DNA of 48,000 bases from Chloroflexota bacterium (GCA_016179845.1 JACPCK010000035.1:1-48000); one strand, 5' to 3'; numbered from the stretch's first letter, positions 16,905 to 24,867 are shown. Made by a program: numbers and translations. Notes: a model not told the origin generated them from the sequence alone.

Positions 16905-17543
16905 CTACCAGAGGGCTCGACGGCGGCCACCCAGGAAAGGGTTGGTGCGCTTCTCTATGCCAATGGTGCTATGGGCCCCGTGACCGGGCAGGACCAGGGT
17001 CTCATCAGGCAGGATCATTAGCTTGGTCAGGATACTGTTGATGAGGATTGCATGGCTGCCGTGGGGTGGATGGCTGACGCCGACGCTGCCCTGGAACAGG
17101 GTGTCTCCTGTAAAGACCAGACCGTGCCCGTAGATGCAGATGCTGCCGGTGCTGTGGCCGGGCGTCTCCAGCACCAGGAAGGTCAGCTCGCCGAGCTTTA
17201 TCTGGTCACCCCCCTTTAGAGGCATATCCACCTGGGAGGGCGGGAGATAGTCAGGCAGCACCTCTCGCACGGGAGACTCGTCACTCAGGAAATGGGCATC
17301 GTTGGAGTGAAGACCGTAGGGCGCTTCCAGAGCCTCCTTCAGGGCTGCCCCTGCCCCTGTGTGGTCCCCGTGGCCGTGGGTGCTCACCATAAGGGTGACC
17401 TTCCAGCCCTGCCTCTTCACCTCTTCGACGATGGCATTGGCTTCGGCCCCGGGGTCCACGATCATCACCTCTTTTGTCTCCTCAGAGCCGACGAAGTAGA
17501 CGTTGACGGCGTAGGGTCCTAGAGGCATGGCTTTGAATATCAT
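16905..17543 (-). CDS. MBL-fold metallo-hydrolase (glyoxalase II-like)
   Basis: A 212-residue metallo-beta-lactamase-fold hydrolase. The metal motif HGHGDHTG (HxHxDH) lies near residue 56, with further ligands in ETPGHSTGSICIY (His), VFTGDTLF (Asp) and LPGHGAHSTIG (His). This set matches hydroxyacylglutathione hydrolase-like proteins of about 210 residues that lack the C-terminal helical domain of true glyoxalase II. The substrate is therefore open: thioesters or persulfides are possible. Monocistronic, with ATG at 17543. Confidence 0.85.
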   Translation of the reverse strand: MIFKAMPLGPYAVNVYFVGSEETKEVMIVDPGAEANAIVEEVKRQGWKVTLMVSTHGHGDHTGAGAALKEALEAPYGLHSNDAHFLSDESPVREVLPDYLPPSQVDMPLKGGDQIKLGELTFLVLETPGHSTGSICIYGHGLVFTGDTLFQGSVGVSHPPHGSHAILINSILTKLMILPDETLVLPGHGAHSTIGIEKRTNPFLGGRRRALW

Positions 17544-17634
17544 CTCTCATCTCTCCAGATTCTTCACGGGTTGGTGACAGCCAGGGCATCGTGGCGAGGA
17601 GGGTGAGCCCCAAGACCTCTATCCGTACGACGGT

Positions 17635-18378
17635 TCACGGCGTCGCCTTCACACTCCTTATCTCCGCTTCCAGCCTCTCTGCGGCGGACTCGTCGCCTTC
17701 CAGAAGGCGATAGCAACGATCGAGATAAAGCTGGGCAAGCCTGGTGCCTTTGGCCGAGGGGTCCCGGGCCACAGTCAGGAGCTCTTGGACCCGGTAGTTC
17801 CCGGGCAAATTGGCCCCGAGCTTGCGAGCCCCTTCTTCGGCCTCCTCTAGCGCCTCTGCATAGCCCCTCTCAGCGGCATACCTTATCCGGCTCATCAGCT
17901 TGGCCAGCTCGTTCAGCTTGTCCCGGTCTCCCAGCAGGGAGTAGAGCACCGTATCCACAGCGGTCTCCTCAGGGCTCTCCTCGGCGATGGGCACTCTTTC
18001 TCGAAATCGATGCCAGGCCTCTGCATACTCCTGGACAGCCCCGTTTACCCGCTCCAGCAGGTCCACCACATCCGACAGGTTCACCTCGCCGCCAAACAGG
18101 AGATCATCGTCCCGGATCTCCGCCAGGTGCCTGGGGGTCTCTCCTCTCTTCAACTCCTCAGGGGCCGGAGGAAAGGCAAACGCGCTGAACTCTGTGGCCC
18201 CCATCTGTGCCATCTGCCCGGAAAGGAAGGGCGGAATGTACTTCATCAGGTCCACCTGTACAGGTAGCACCACGATGTACGTGACGCACATCTTCTCCGG
18301 GTGCCCATAGCCCCGAAAGTAGAGGAGGGCATGTCCTCTGGGCCTATCCGGATTCCCTAGCTCCCAGTCCAGGGCCAT
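17635..18378 (-). CDS. Conserved-looking hypothetical protein
   Basis: A 247-residue soluble protein I do not recognise. The N-terminal half has beta-type segments (HALLYFRGYG, MCVTYIVVLPVQVDL), and LLFGGEVNLSDVVDLLERVNGAVQEY begins a long helical C-terminal half. ATG 18378 was chosen because the upstream extension in the open frame overlaps the divergent PncC-like gene and looks non-coding. Codon use is like its neighbours, and the gene is divergent from the next one with about 65 bp between starts. It may be lineage-specific. Confidence 0.6.
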   Translation of the reverse strand: MALDWELGNPDRPRGHALLYFRGYGHPEKMCVTYIVVLPVQVDLMKYIPPFLSGQMAQMGATEFSAFAFPPAPEELKRGETPRHLAEIRDDDLLFGGEVNLSDVVDLLERVNGAVQEYAEAWHRFRERVPIAEESPEETAVDTVLYSLLGDRDKLNELAKLMSRIRYAAERGYAEALEEAEEGARKLGANLPGNYRVQELLTVARDPSAKGTRLAQLYLDRCYRLLEGDESAAERLEAEIRSVKATP

Positions 18379-18442
18379 AGCTGTCAAACTCCTTCTGATA
18401 GCATTATACTGCCAACATAGTGTGCTGGTGGCAACTCTTGGC

Positions 18443-18919
18443 ATGATGGTGGAACAGATAGCCATCCTCCTGGCGTCCAACGGGAAGACCGTGGCCGTGG
18501 CTGAGGGCTCTACGGGCGGCCTGTTGGGGTACATCCTGATCCAGGCGCCTGGGGCCTCCCGCTACTTCCTGGGCGGCGTCACCGCCTACTCCTACCCTGT
18601 TAAGGAGAGGGTTCTCGCCATACCGAGAGGCCTTCTCGAGAGGGAAGGTTCCGTCAGCCGCGAGGTGGCGCTGGCTATGGCACGTAGCGTACGGCGTCTC
18701 TGCCAGGCGGACATTGGCCTGGCGGAGACGGGCATTGCAGGGCCTGGTGGGGGCACGCCTCAGAAGCCTGTGGGCCTATTCTACATCGCCATATCAGCAG
18801 AGGGGTACGAGGTATGCCTGGAGCGCCACTTCGCCGGCGATCGGGAGGCCTGCCGCAGGGCTAGCGCTGAGCAGGCCGTCCAGCTATTACACCAGTATCT
18901 CGAGAGCGTTGGAGGCTAG
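18443..18919 (+). CDS. CinA C-terminal domain / nicotinamide-nucleotide amidohydrolase-like protein
   Basis: A stand-alone CinA C-terminal domain of 158 residues. The PncC type deamidates nicotinamide mononucleotide in the pyridine nucleotide cycle. Family features are GGLLGYILIQAPGASRYFLGG, AYSYPVKERVL (Tyr and Lys conserved) and ETGIAGPGGGTPQKPVG. The motif normally reading AESCTGG is here AEGSTGG, so the serine thought to act in catalysis is displaced by one position. ATG 18443 is preferred to a GTG at 18422. The acetyltransferase gene starts 3 nt downstream of its stop. Confidence 0.8.
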   Translation: MMVEQIAILLASNGKTVAVAEGSTGGLLGYILIQAPGASRYFLGGVTAYSYPVKERVLAIPRGLLEREGSVSREVALAMARSVRRLCQADIGLAETGIAGPGGGTPQKPVGLFYIAISAEGYEVCLERHFAGDREACRRASAEQAVQLLHQYLESVGG

Positions 18920-18922
18920 GCC

Positions 18923-19423
18923 GTGAATGGGAAGGCCATAGCCCGAGAGCGTAGCTTGCGTCAGGCTACAGTCCGGGACCTGGATGCCCTGGTGCACCTG
19001 GAGGAGGCGGGCTTTCCAACAGACCAGTTCAGCCGGAGAAGGCTCAGGTACCTGCTGACCAGGGCTAACGCCACCGTTCTTGTATTGGAGCAGGAAGGCC
19101 TGGTTGTAGGCGCTGCCATCATGGTGTGGCGGAGGCACTCGACGGCCGGCCACCTCTACTCCATCGTAGTAGACCCAGCCCTTCAGGGACAGGGCTTGGG
19201 CGTCCGGCTCCTGCAAGCCTGCGAGAAGGAAGCCCTGGAGCGATGGTGCTCCCGGCTGGTGCTGGAGGTCCGGGCCGACAATGTCCGGGCCATTCAGATG
19301 TACAGCAGTCAAGGATACATCGTGCGAGCCACCATTCCTGACCTCTATTCCGACGGCGCAACCGGGCTCCGCATGGAAAAAGCCCTAGGGCAGCAGGCCA
19401 GAAGTACGCCAGCAAGACCCTAG
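18923..19423 (+). CDS. GNAT-family N-acetyltransferase (RimI-like)
   Basis: A 166-residue acetyl-CoA-dependent N-acetyltransferase. Motif A is IVVDPALQGQGLGVRLLQACE (the Q/R-x-x-G-x-G/A loop that binds pyrophosphate), preceded by strand VVGAAIMVW and followed by LVLEVRADNVRAIQMYSSQGY, the V/B motif typical of ribosomal-protein alanine acetyltransferases. The start is GTG 18923, three bases after the previous stop. RimI-like is the nearest label, but many GNAT proteins share this pattern and the substrate is uncertain. Confidence 0.8.
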   Translation: MNGKAIARERSLRQATVRDLDALVHLEEAGFPTDQFSRRRLRYLLTRANATVLVLEQEGLVVGAAIMVWRRHSTAGHLYSIVVDPALQGQGLGVRLLQACEKEALERWCSRLVLEVRADNVRAIQMYSSQGYIVRATIPDLYSDGATGLRMEKALGQQARSTPARP

Positions 19424-19431
19424 TTTCGCGC

Positions 19432-20046
19432 CTAGCCAATTCTCAGGCCCACAAATATCTCGCTTATGCCCATCCGTATTAGCTGGACGGCTATGGCAGC
19501 CAGGAGAAGGTACGCCACCTTGGAGAAGGCGCGAAGGCCCCCTTCTCCAAGGAAGGCGACTATCCGCTGTGACTGAGCAAATGCCGCCCATGCCACCAGC
19601 ATGTTTGCCAGGAACGCCAAGACCACAAGCCAGATGCTGAAAAGGCCGCTCAGCAGGATGAGCAGAGAGATGGTGGCGGGGCCCACCAGCAGGGGTGTTC
19701 CTATGGGGACCACGGCCAGGAGCTCGTTAGGAGCTGGCGGGGGCTCCACCCCCGACGAAAGGAGCTCCCGCAGGGCCAGCACCAATAGGATGACGCCGCC
19801 GGCTATAAGGAAATCGGGGATGGTAATGCCCAGGACCAAGAAGAGGGCGCGTCCCAGCCCCAGGAAAAAGAGGCCCACCAGCAGGCCAGTGAGCAGGGCT
19901 ATCCGGATGACCCGCTGACGGCGGTCGGGTTCCATGGGGGCCACAAAGGAGACCAGGAAGGGCAACACCGACAGAGGATCCATGGCCACGAAGAGGGGTA
20001 GAAAGACCTGGGAGAACTCCTTCAGGAAGTCCCAAAAGTAGGACAT
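19432..20046 (-). CDS. MarC-family integral membrane protein
   Basis: A 204-residue membrane protein with about six hydrophobic segments. The N-terminus FSQVFLPLFVAMDPLSVLPFLV contains the MarC-family pattern F-x-A-x-D-P, and ALREL followed later by LAVVPIGTPLLVGPATISLLI is the second conserved membrane region. The family's function is unknown; an earlier link to multiple antibiotic resistance has not held up. It ends 8 nt from the convergent acetyltransferase gene. Confidence 0.85.
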   Translation of the reverse strand: MSYFWDFLKEFSQVFLPLFVAMDPLSVLPFLVSFVAPMEPDRRQRVIRIALLTGLLVGLFFLGLGRALFLVLGITIPDFLIAGGVILLVLALRELLSSGVEPPPAPNELLAVVPIGTPLLVGPATISLLILLSGLFSIWLVVLAFLANMLVAWAAFAQSQRIVAFLGEGGLRAFSKVAYLLLAAIAVQLIRMGISEIFVGLRIG

Positions 20047-20266
20047 CGCCCCTAGTATATCGCGTTGGTAGCCTGGTGCGTTGCAGGGGCCTGAGCGGGG
20101 GTGCTATTCTGGTAATTGGCAGGCATATCTACATGGGGGGTGGCGAAGATGGGTGAGGTAACAAAGAGGCTAAACTACACTGGCAGCAAGTGGCTCCCTG
20201 CCCACACAGAAGAAACCTTCGAAGACCGCTCTCCTGAGCGTCAGGGACACCCGCGGCCATCCGGCC

Positions 20267-20301
20267 AAAAAGCAACGGGGAGGAGCTTCCTCCCCGTTGC
20301 T
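20267..20301 (-). terminator. Rho-independent terminator after the 20-residue peptide gene
   Basis: AGCAACGGGGAGGA and TCCTCCCCGTTGCT form a ~14-bp stem with a tiny loop. On the minus strand it is followed by TTTTT. It lies about 25 nt after the stop of the small gene at 20324-20386. Confidence 0.75.
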
Positions 20302-20323
20302 CAACTCTAAGGTCTACCCGAAG

Positions 20324-20386
20324 CTACTTCTTCTTCTTGGGATCAGCGGGCTTTTGCCCCGGCTTCTGCCCCGGCTTCTGGGCCAT
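20324..20386 (-). CDS. 20-residue Lys/Pro/Gln-rich peptide
   Basis: ATG 20386 to TAG 20324 encodes MAQKPGQKPGQKPADPKKKK. Support comes from a strong Shine-Dalgarno sequence (AAGGTGGTG, about 8 nt before ATG) and a perfect intrinsic terminator right after the stop. The tandem KPGQ repeats and the lysine tail suggest a nucleic-acid-binding or ribosome-associated basic peptide, but that is inference; I know no family. Its leader contains another terminator at 20453-20502, so expression may be attenuated. It is too short for most gene finders. Confidence 0.55.
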   Translation of the reverse strand: MAQKPGQKPGQKPADPKKKK

Positions 20387-20452
20387 GTGTAATCACCACC
20401 TTTCTGCACACGCTAAGGTACGCTACCGGCTCCTGAGCCTGATAGCTGGGAC

Positions 20453-20502
20453 CCCAAAAATAATAAACCCTTCGGGCCGCTCATAGCACACCACCCGAAG
20501 GG
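20453..20502 (-). terminator. Intrinsic terminator or attenuator upstream of the small peptide gene
   Basis: On the minus strand CCCTTCGGG and CCCGAAGGG (20494-20502 and 20468-20476) pair across a 17-nt loop and are followed by TTTATTATTTTT. It could end the corA transcript 230 nt after its stop. It could also act with a possible promoter (TTGACA as 20586-20581, weak TAGCTT at 20563-20558) as the end of a ~90-nt small RNA or as an attenuator of the 20-residue peptide gene. The rest of 20387-20729 shows nothing else. Confidence 0.6.
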
Positions 20503-20729
20503 AACCCCTCAAAGAATCCGTATTCTCTTTACTGTCCTTCATTGGACGCCATATATTAAGCTAGACCTTTCGTCTGGGCATGTCAAGGGCAACAGGCCGC
20601 CAGCGAAGGCTGAAGGCCCAAGCTATTACAGACAGCTGCGGGCCATCTCTTGCTATGCAAGATGGCCCCGAAAACACCCGAAACGGCAATCGCTATGGCC
20701 GGCAGAGCAGGCCTGTTGCTCAGGTCTGG

Positions 20730-21803
20730 CTACCGATGGGGCCACCGGGCCAGATCCTCCATGGATGCCATAAGCTGTTCCCTGTCCACGGCAAAGAGAC
20801 CTGCCCTAGGAAGTCCCCCTCGGCCCCATGTAATCCAGCGACGGGCCCAAAACCAGGTCGTGAGGCCCAGGATCACCGCTCCCATGAACCCCAGGACGGC
20901 GAAGTATCCCCAGGTCCACTTCAGCTCAGGCATATTCTCAAAGTTCATGCCGTATATGCCCGCTAACAGGGTGAGAGGTAGGAAGATCGCGGCCACCATG
21001 GAAAGGAGTTTCATGGTCTCGTTCTGTCGATTGGCCACCGAGGAGAGGTAGGTGGCCAAGGCGCTCTCGGCCATGTCTCGAAGGGACTGGTTCAGGTCCT
21101 CGATGCGGATGATATGGTCGTACACGTCCCGATAGAACATCTGGGCCTCGCCTTTAACCAGAGGAAAATCACCCCGGCTCAGGCGGTTCACGATCTCCCG
21201 CTGAGGGGCCATCACCCGGTGTATATGGAGTGAGGAGCGCTTGAGCCTCAGGATGGCCTCCAGGGTAGGCTGACGGGGTGAAAAGACGACCTCCTCTTCG
21301 ATCTGCTCCCCTACCTCGCTCATCCTGTCTATAGTCGGCAGAACGCTATCTACGAGCCCGTCCATGAGCGCGTGGCCAAGAAAAGCCGTACCCCTTCTCA
21401 TCGGGCGGCCATCCAGCTCAACTAGACGTCCTACCTGATCGATGCTGAGCAAGGGGGCCCGGTGAGTGCTCACCACAAAGTTGGGCCCCAGAAAGATGCA
21501 CAGCTCTGCCGTCTCCACCACCTCGGACCGGGCCTCGTAGTTGACGCCGTGGACCACGATGAACAGGTAGTCGGCAAAATCATCCAGCTTGGGTGAATGG
21601 ATACGGGGGCCCACGCAGTCTTCGATGGCAAGGGGATGAAAGTGAAAGACACGAGCCAGGAAATGCCCGTCTTCTGCCGTGGTCCCGGACACATCCACCC
21701 AGAGGAGCCCCTCTCTTGCTTCAAATACCTGACGTATCCCCTCTTCCTCTAGGCCTACCTTCAACTCGCCGTCAGGCCCCACGTAGTAAGCTTTGTAAGA
21801 CAT
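20730..21803 (-). CDS. corA: CorA-type magnesium/cobalt transporter
   Basis: A 357-residue CorA-family divalent cation channel. It has a large cytoplasmic N-terminal domain and two C-terminal membrane helices (IFLPLTLLAGIYGMNF and YFAVLGFMGAVILGLTTWFW). The selectivity signature YGMNF lies at the end of helix 1, followed by the periplasmic loop ENMPELKWTWG, as in bacterial CorA. The length is normal. It carries Mg2+ (also Co2+ and Ni2+) in known members. No M-box leader was recognised upstream. A UreH-like metal permease and a Fur-family regulator lie upstream on the same strand, so this is a metal-handling neighbourhood. Confidence 0.93.
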   Translation of the reverse strand: MSYKAYYVGPDGELKVGLEEEGIRQVFEAREGLLWVDVSGTTAEDGHFLARVFHFHPLAIEDCVGPRIHSPKLDDFADYLFIVVHGVNYEARSEVVETAELCIFLGPNFVVSTHRAPLLSIDQVGRLVELDGRPMRRGTAFLGHALMDGLVDSVLPTIDRMSEVGEQIEEEVVFSPRQPTLEAILRLKRSSLHIHRVMAPQREIVNRLSRGDFPLVKGEAQMFYRDVYDHIIRIEDLNQSLRDMAESALATYLSSVANRQNETMKLLSMVAAIFLPLTLLAGIYGMNFENMPELKWTWGYFAVLGFMGAVILGLTTWFWARRWITWGRGGLPRAGLFAVDREQLMASMEDLARWPHR

Positions 21804-21967
21804 GGACCACCTCCCGCTACGGCTCGGTTCTTCTAAGGTTAACGAAAAGACCTGGAGGAATCACTAGGCCAAGGGAGAGGGAGGCGCCGCGGCGATCCAA
21901 CGACACCCGTCTGGTAGCCAGACCATAGAGCCAGCAACGGTCTGAGGGCTCTCCAGGCGCCCCCTGG

Positions 21968-22696
21968 CTAGGCCAGGGCCAACTCCCACATCAGGAAGAG
22001 TCCAAAAAAGATGCTGGCTGCACCTGCTGCCACGACCACTGCCCTGTTCAATTTCCTTGAGCTGGAAGAAACGGCAAAAGGGACCCCTAGCAGCAAGGTC
22101 AGGAAGCTCATGGCCACGATGGTCCCGAGGCCGAAGAGGATGATATAAAGTAGCCCAGTCCAGACGGAGCGGATGGCATCCGTAGAAAGCACCAACAGCA
22201 TGACGGCGGCGCTGCCTGCCAGACTGTGAACGATGCCTATTAGATAGGACTTCAGGCGGAAAAAGGGCCTGCCAAACTGGAATAGACCATGAGGCACCTC
22301 CTGTTCATGCTCCGAGGCCGGATCATGGGAGTGTATGTGCACGTGGGGCTCCTCTTCAGCCACGTGCTCATGGAGATGGAGGCCGCGCCGGCGCAAGTTC
22401 CAAAAAACCTGGACCCCCAGGAGGATGAGCATGATGGCTACCCCAAACTCAAACAGGGGGGCCACAGCTTCGTACCTTTGGGCAAGGGCGCCTTTGACCA
22501 GCAGGATGGCCGTGCCAAGAATAAGCAGGGGCGTACTATGACCAAGGCCCCAGGAGGCTCCAATCCAGATGCCTCGCCAGGGGTTGCGGTACTCGCTCAC
22601 CACCGTGGCTACAGCCACGACATGGTCAGCGTCCGTGGCGTGCTTCAGCCCCAAGAGCAGCCCCAGGGCTAGGGCGGCTAACGCTCCAGTCTCCAT
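21968..22696 (-). CDS. UreH/NiCoT-like nickel (cobalt) permease
   Basis: A 242-residue membrane protein with six or seven helices. The first helix ends LGLKHATDADHVVAVATVV, carrying the H-A-x-D-A-D-H signature of NiCoT and UreH-type nickel/cobalt permeases. A second motif is GIVHSLAGSAA in helix 5. Between them lies a His-rich cytoplasmic loop (HLHEHVAEEEPHVHIHSHD) likely to bind metal. It lies about 55 nt downstream of a Fur-family regulator on the same strand, which suggests that the regulator senses nickel. No urease genes are in the window. Confidence 0.82.
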   Translation of the reverse strand: METGALAALALGLLLGLKHATDADHVVAVATVVSEYRNPWRGIWIGASWGLGHSTPLLILGTAILLVKGALAQRYEAVAPLFEFGVAIMLILLGVQVFWNLRRRGLHLHEHVAEEEPHVHIHSHDPASEHEQEVPHGLFQFGRPFFRLKSYLIGIVHSLAGSAAVMLLVLSTDAIRSVWTGLLYIILFGLGTIVAMSFLTLLLGVPFAVSSSSRKLNRAVVVAAGAASIFFGLFLMWELALA

Positions 22697-22751
22697 CCCC
22701 TACGTCCTCCTCCCACAGCGTTGTACCTGCTCGAGAAAACGAAATGATCAG

Positions 22752-23204
22752 TTAGTTGCCTATCGGGCCCCGTAACTCTTTCCTGGAGCCACACCGGACA
22801 CAGGTACCCGTGACAGTGAAGTTGCCCAGGTCAGGCTCAAAGCCAAACTCCCGGCTGAGGGTCTCGCGGAACTGCTCCAGATAGTAGGGACTCAGATCGA
22901 AGGCACTCCCGCAGACCTTGCACACCATGTGATGGTGGCGGGCCGCGGGATCCGTAAGCTCAAAGTGAAGCCGGTCCGCAATCCCTACCTCCGTCACCAC
23001 ACCCAGTTCCCGGAAGAGGCGTAGGGTTCGATAGACCGTGGCCACGTCCAGATAAGGATAAGATTCCCTGGCTCTGCGGAACACCTCGTCCACGCCCATA
23101 TGCGCTGACCCCTCAGCGATTGCCTCCAGGATGAGGAGGCGCTGAGGAGTGAGACGACATCCCTTGGCTCGCAGCTCCTTCAGAGCCCCGCTGTGCTTTG
23201 ACAT
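22752..23204 (-). CDS. Fur-family metal-responsive repressor (Nur-like by context)
   Basis: A 150-residue Fur-family regulator. The winged helix domain contains CRLTPQRLLILEAI and the recognition segment LDVATVYRTLRLFRELGVV. The metal region is ELTDPAARHHHMVCKVCGSAFDL, with C-terminal CVRC, giving two CxxC pairs for structural zinc. ATG 23204 (MSKHSGALKEL) is preferred; the longer frame starts inside the operator. Fur, Zur, Nur and PerR look alike at this level. The adjacent nickel permease and the TTGCAA/TTGCA operator favour Nur. It is probably autoregulated. Confidence 0.85.
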   Translation of the reverse strand: MSKHSGALKELRAKGCRLTPQRLLILEAIAEGSAHMGVDEVFRRARESYPYLDVATVYRTLRLFRELGVVTEVGIADRLHFELTDPAARHHHMVCKVCGSAFDLSPYYLEQFRETLSREFGFEPDLGNFTVTGTCVRCGSRKELRGPIGN

Positions 23205-23219
23205 GCTAGATGACGCAAC

Positions 23220-23267
23220 TGCAATCATTTGCAACTTATTCTAGCCGCAATCTCTTCTGATTGTCAA
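23220..23267 (-). promoter_or_regulatory. Promoter and Fur/Nur-type operator of the regulator-permease operon
   Basis: On the minus strand TTGACA (23267-23262), an 18-bp spacer and TAGAAT (23243-23238) form a good promoter. Just downstream, across the start site, is TTGCAAATGATTGCA, an inverted repeat TGCAA-N4-TTGCA (23233-23220). It resembles the Nur box known from Streptomyces (TTGCAA-N5-TTGCAA) with one base less in the spacer. Its position suits repression. Confidence 0.6.
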
Positions 23268-23305
23268 CCTGACCAGGGCAAGCTCAATGTCCAGGGTGGG
23301 CCGCC

Positions 23306-23568
23306 CTAGTGCCCTGTCTTGGAAAAACGTTGAATAGGTCGTAGCCAATCCAGGTGCAGGGGCGTCCCGACTTGTCGGGATGCCAGGGGTCTGGGGCCTG
23401 CCCTGAGCCGAAGCCCTGAGCCTGCGAAGGGTCAGCCGAAGGGGTGTCCCCTCCCCCTCTCCAGCAGGAGAGGGGGCCCGGGGGGTGAGGCATCTGTCTC
23501 CAGAGAGGACGTGATTTATCGGGAGGCAGCGTCCACTTTTGTAAAGAACTAAGGAGACTCTACACTAG
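23306..23568. repeat. Type B dispersed repeat, full length
   Basis: Begins CTAGTGCCCTGTCTTGGAAA and ends AAGGAGACTCTACACTAG. It matches 3308-3559, with a slightly longer centre (CCCTGAGCCGAAGCCCTGAG). It lies between the Fur-family promoter and the infC promoter. Confidence 0.8.
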
Positions 23569-23643
23569 TTGCTTCATCCTGCCCTGAAGAACCAAGCGTG
23601 GCAGAAAAAAGCCGCAAGACCCTGTCCGGGCTGACCAAGGCCC

Positions 23644-23672
23644 TTTACCGACTTGAAGGGGTGTGCTATATT
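23644..23672 (+). promoter_or_regulatory. Promoter of infC-rpmI-rplT
   Basis: TTTACC (23644-23649), 17-bp spacer, TATATT (23667-23672). The predicted start near 23680 leaves a ~30-nt leader before the infC start. No long attenuator-type leader is present. Confidence 0.55.
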
Positions 23673-23709
23673 GGAAGCTGCCTTTGCCTTCCCTAGGAGG
23701 TTATAGAGT

Positions 23710-24297
23710 ATAGCTAGAGATTATCGGGTAAACCAGAGAATCGCGAGCAGGGAAGTTCGCGTTATAGATGAGAACGGAGAACAACTAGGGGTGCTTCCAT
23801 TGCTCCGGGCTCTCCAGATAGCAAGGGAGCGGGAGCTAGACCTGGTGGAAGTGGCCCCCAATGCTGAACCTCCTGTGTGCCGACTACTTGACTACGACAA
23901 GTTCCGATACCAGCAGACCAAGCGGGAACGGGAAGCCCGTAAGGCTCACAAACCCATCCTGGTGAGGGAGGTTCGTTTTAGGACGCGCATAGCAACCCAC
24001 GACCGAGACTCAAAGGTCCGCCAGATACGGCGGTTCCTTGAGGACGGGACTAAGGTTAAAGTAACGGTCATGTTCCGGGGCAGAGAGATCACCCACACGG
24101 ACCTGGGCCTGCAACTTCTTAGAAACGTTGCCGAGGAAGTCAAATCCCAGGCCAAGCTGGAACAGCCCCCCATTATGGAGACTCGCAATCTATATATGGT
24201 GCTGGCGCCTCTAGCTCAGAAGACGGTGAAGGCCAGCCCAGCCGCAAAAGGAGAAACCGAAGGTGCCCAAGCCCAGGCTCAAGCTCAAGACCCATAA
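23710..24297 (+). CDS. infC: Translation initiation factor IF-3, AUA start
   Basis: A 195-residue IF-3, which binds the 30S subunit and monitors start-codon pairing. The family sequence begins IARDYRVNQRIASREVRVID, directly at an ATA codon (23710-23712). The frame is closed by TAG at 23704-23706, so no ATG, GTG or TTG can start the full protein. AGGAGG lies 10 nt upstream (23694-23699). The use of AUA follows the known rule that infC uses a poor start codon (AUU in E. coli), so that IF-3 limits its own synthesis. The C-terminal domain with VTVMFRGREITH is intact. The tail (AQAQAQAQDP) is an extension overlapping rpmI by 35 nt. Confidence 0.92.
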   Translation: MARDYRVNQRIASREVRVIDENGEQLGVLPLLRALQIARERELDLVEVAPNAEPPVCRLLDYDKFRYQQTKREREARKAHKPILVREVRFRTRIATHDRDSKVRQIRRFLEDGTKVKVTVMFRGREITHTDLGLQLLRNVAEEVKSQAKLEQPPIMETRNLYMVLAPLAQKTVKASPAAKGETEGAQAQAQAQDP

Positions 24298-24478
24298 AGC
24301 AGCCCAGGCCAGGTTCCACATCACGGGCACGGGGAAGCTGGTGCGCTTGAAGGGCCACAGGAGTCACCTGCGGCGAAAGAAAAGCCAGAAAAACAAAAGG
24401 CTTTTCAATCAGAAGCTGGTGCTGGACCCCTCTTTCGCTAAGAAGATTCGCCCCCTCTTGCCCTACGGCGTACCCTGA
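24263..24478 (+). CDS. rpmI: Ribosomal protein bL35
   Basis: A 71-residue bL35 with the family core LKTHKAAQARFHITGTGKLVR and RSHLRRKKSQKNKR. The start is GTG 24263 inside the end of infC. An N-terminal PRLK insertion makes it slightly longer than the usual 64-66 residues. There is no other start between it and the conserved KTHKAA block, so the overlap with infC seems real. It belongs to the universal infC-rpmI-rplT operon. Confidence 0.92.
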   Translation: MPKPRLKLKTHKAAQARFHITGTGKLVRLKGHRSHLRRKKSQKNKRLFNQKLVLDPSFAKKIRPLLPYGVP

Positions 24479-24504
24479 AGAACGGCAGCAGACGGGAGTA
24501 GAAG

Positions 24505-24867
24505 ATGTCCCGAGTGAAACGCGGCGTCACCAAGCACAGCCGCCACAGGAAGATCCTGGCCCAGGCCAAGGGCCACTACACGGTTCGCCATAACCTTTAC
24601 AAGCGTGCCAAGGAGTCCTCCCTCCACGCTCTACAGTATTCCTATAGACACAGGCGGGAACGCAAAGGGGACATGCGGAGGCTGTGGATCGTCCGGATCA
24701 ATGCGGCCGCCCGCATGGCTGGCCTTTCCTATAACCAGTTCATCCACGGCCTGAAGGAAGCGGGTGTTTCCCTGGACCGGAAGGTTTTGGCCGACGTAGC
24801 GGTGATGGACCCACAGGCCTTCTCCAGTATCGCAGCAGTGGCCTCTGCAAGCTTAAAGCACACGTAG
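24505..24867 (+). CDS. rplT: Ribosomal protein bL20
   Basis: A 120-residue bL20 of the large subunit, needed early in 50S assembly. Typical parts are [42 protein letters not shown] and [24 protein letters not shown] 24505 comes 26 nt after the rpmI stop. No other gene lies before 25040; the 24868-25039 gap shows no clear terminator. Confidence 0.95.
   Translation: MSRVKRGVTKHSRHRKILAQAKGHYTVRHNLYKRAKESSLHALQYSYRHRRERKGDMRRLWIVRINAAARMAGLSYNQFIHGLKEAGVSLDRKVLADVAVMDPQAFSSIAAVASASLKHT

Noticed and set aside
20116-20310. 64-codon plus-strand frame
   Set aside because: It runs through the terminator hairpin at 20267-20301 and has no recognisable protein features.
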